Positions 6,858 to 7,647 of a stretch of 7,647 nucleotides of DNA are shown piece by piece (the stretch's first letter is position 1; the number at the start of each line of letters is the position of its first letter). A model generated the notes under the pieces. The model was not told where the DNA came from, did no database searches, and saw only the letters and a list, made by a program, of their open reading frames with translations. Where the stretch lies: the NCBI GenBank assembly GCA_945869755.1, contig CAMBPW010000044.1, forward strand, positions 1 to 7,647. The letters are read 5' to 3'. Both the position numbers and the translations under genes were made by a program. The stretch is from an uncultured Gemella sp. (GTDB lineage Bacteria > Bacillota > Bacilli > Staphylococcales > Gemellaceae).

Positions 6858-6886
6858 TTGACATCTAAAAAAATATAGTATATAAT
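6858..6886 (+). promoter_or_regulatory. Perfect-consensus sigma-A promoter for yceD-rpmF
   Basis: TTGACA (6858-6863), exactly 17 bases, then TATAAT (6881-6886): both boxes match the housekeeping consensus at every position and the spacing is optimal. Transcription would begin near 6893. Such a strong promoter suits a unit that must supply a ribosomal protein in large amounts. Confidence 0.85.
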
Positions 6887-6915
6887 GATTATTGTGTTTT
6901 ATGGGGTGATATTTA

Positions 6916-7419
6916 ATGAAATGGTTAAGATCTTCTTTATTCAAAGATAATAAAGATAAATTTTTTTTTGAAGAAAAATTAGATATCAATGTTGAAAATT
7001 TTGATACTACTTTAAAAAGTGTAGAAGAAGTAATCGTTAGTGGTACTTTAACTAGAAATGGCCAAGATAAAATAGTTGTTGATTTAAAGATTACGGGTAT
7101 TTATAAAGTTATTTCTAGTAGAACATTAAATATTTTAGATGTTCCTTTTACTATAGAAGAAACAGAGGAGTACATTGATAAATTATCAGTATTTAGCGAT
7201 GATATAGACATTAATACAATGGATATGTTTATAGATATTAATAATTTTATAAATGAACTAATTGTTTTAAATGTTCCAACTTCTTATTATTTAGATAATG
7301 AAGTAGTTGAAAATAGTAGTGGTAAAGATTGGAATTTTGTATCTGATGAAGATTACATTGAAGATAAGAGAAAGGATAATCCTTTTTCTGCTTTAAGTGA
7401 TATGTTTAAAGAGAAATAA
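6916..7419 (+). CDS. yceD: YceD family (DUF177) protein encoded upstream of rpmF
   Basis: A 167-residue acidic cytosolic protein of the YceD/DUF177 family (YlbN in Bacillus). The supporting features are the KW start, the central segment ISSRTLNILDVPFTIEETEEY (about 66-86), the block INELIVLNVP (112-121), a late GKDWNFVSDEDY (136-147) and the position directly before rpmF, which is conserved across bacteria. YceD proteins are linked to 23S rRNA or large-subunit maturation in bacteria and plastids, but the exact activity is not established. The usual cysteines, for example in the C-A-R-T-L motif and after the ELILLN-P segment, are missing: here the first reads SSRTL and the second is PTSYYLDN. 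GGGGTGAT upstream serves as the ribosome binding site for the ATG at 6916. Nine T bases (6961-6969) encode three Phe residues near the N-terminus. The rpmF start lies 23 bases after its stop. Confidence 0.9.
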   Translation: MKWLRSSLFKDNKDKFFFEEKLDINVENFDTTLKSVEEVIVSGTLTRNGQDKIVVDLKITGIYKVISSRTLNILDVPFTIEETEEYIDKLSVFSDDIDINTMDMFIDINNFINELIVLNVPTSYYLDNEVVENSSGKDWNFVSDEDYIEDKRKDNPFSALSDMFKEK

Positions 7420-7442
7420 TAAAATATTGGAGGAAATTAACT

Positions 7443-7619
7443 ATGGCAGTTCCTTTTAGAAGAACATCAAAAACAGCTAAAAGAAAAAGAAGAACTCATA
7501 AAAAATTGTCTGCACCAGCAATTACTTTAGATGCACAAAGTGGTAACTATGTAATGGGTCACCGTGTTGACAGAAAAACTGGTATGTATAAAGGTAGACA
7601 AGTTTTAGAAGTTAAATAA
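7443..7619 (+). CDS. rpmF: 50S ribosomal protein L32, cysteine-less form
   Basis: A short 58-codon gene with the hallmark L32 start MAVPFRRTSKTAKRKRRTH and a basic N-terminal tail, followed by KKLSAPAITLD and GHRVDRKTGMYKGRQVLEVK. The length is normal for L32 (about 56-60 residues). It is a structural protein of the large ribosomal subunit. Many bacterial L32 proteins bind zinc through four cysteines (CxxC ... CxxC); this one has no cysteine, so it is the zinc-independent type, as in streptococci and lactobacilli. A strong GGAGG (7429-7433) lies 9 bases before the ATG. It is co-transcribed with yceD from the consensus promoter upstream. No terminator is visible in the 28 bases left after the stop codon. 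Confidence 0.97.
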   Translation: MAVPFRRTSKTAKRKRRTHKKLSAPAITLDAQSGNYVMGHRVDRKTGMYKGRQVLEVK

Positions 7620-7647
7620 TTTGAATATTACCTAACAGTCCTATTGG

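Noticed and set aside
6709..6915. A purine riboswitch or PurR box upstream of the purine-type permease
   Set aside because: I see no purine-aptamer core on the minus strand, and the likely leader is only about 36 bases. A lone CGAA near 6799 is too weak for a PurR box.
6961..6969. A run of nine T bases near the start of yceD, a possible phase-variation tract
   Set aside because: yceD is a housekeeping gene before rpmF; the run simply encodes Phe-Phe-Phe, and similar runs occur elsewhere in this AT-rich window (for example 1079-1087 in yigZ).

Overview
The window looks like chromosomal sequence from a very AT-rich, low-GC Gram-positive bacterium (Firmicutes/Bacillota). Evidence: purine-rich AGGAG-type ribosome binding sites; sigma-A promoters of the TTGaca/TATAAT type; a yceD-rpmF pair; a RelP/YwaC-type small alarmone synthetase; a DegV/FakB-type lipid-binding protein; and a start-truncated-by-the-window protein that resembles the DUF4299 family of streptococci and Gemella. 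The base composition and the mixture of staphylococcal/bacillar and streptococcal family traits would suit Gemella, but this genus call is an inference.

Layout from left to right. Positions 1-1213, minus strand: a two-gene unit with a YigZ/YvyE (IMPACT-family) protein followed, 14 bases on, by a DUF4299-like protein that runs off the left edge. Positions 1214-1429: a 216-base AT-rich divergent spacer with two opposed, overlapping sigma-A-like promoters. Positions 1430-2306, plus strand: a DegV-family fatty-acid-binding protein closed by a clean intrinsic terminator. Positions 2344-5304, plus strand: a promoter, then a GTG-started 714-residue secreted repeat protein of unknown function, then, only 16 bases later, a RelP-type (p)ppGpp synthetase. 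Positions 5315-5404: a long nested inverted repeat between convergent genes, probably serving as a two-way terminator. Positions 5410-6708, minus strand: an NCS2-family purine/pyrimidine permease. Positions 6709-6915: a divergent spacer with a perfect-consensus promoter facing right. Positions 6916-7619, plus strand: yceD (DUF177) and rpmF (ribosomal protein L32, too short for many gene callers).

Most of the window is housekeeping. The points that deserve a second look are: the large secreted protein with about five divergent repeat units and no visible wall anchor, apparently co-transcribed with an alarmone synthetase; the NCS2 permease in which the glutamate usually found before the IGD motif reads as glutamine (Q254); the nested inverted repeat at 5315-5404; and the absence of cysteine from both L32 and its YceD partner. 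A purine-base permease facing a GTP-consuming ppGpp synthetase is metabolically suggestive, but the two genes are convergent and nothing in the sequence shows joint control. I do not see a CRISPR array, tRNA, rRNA, intact insertion sequence, phage gene or recognisable defence system here.
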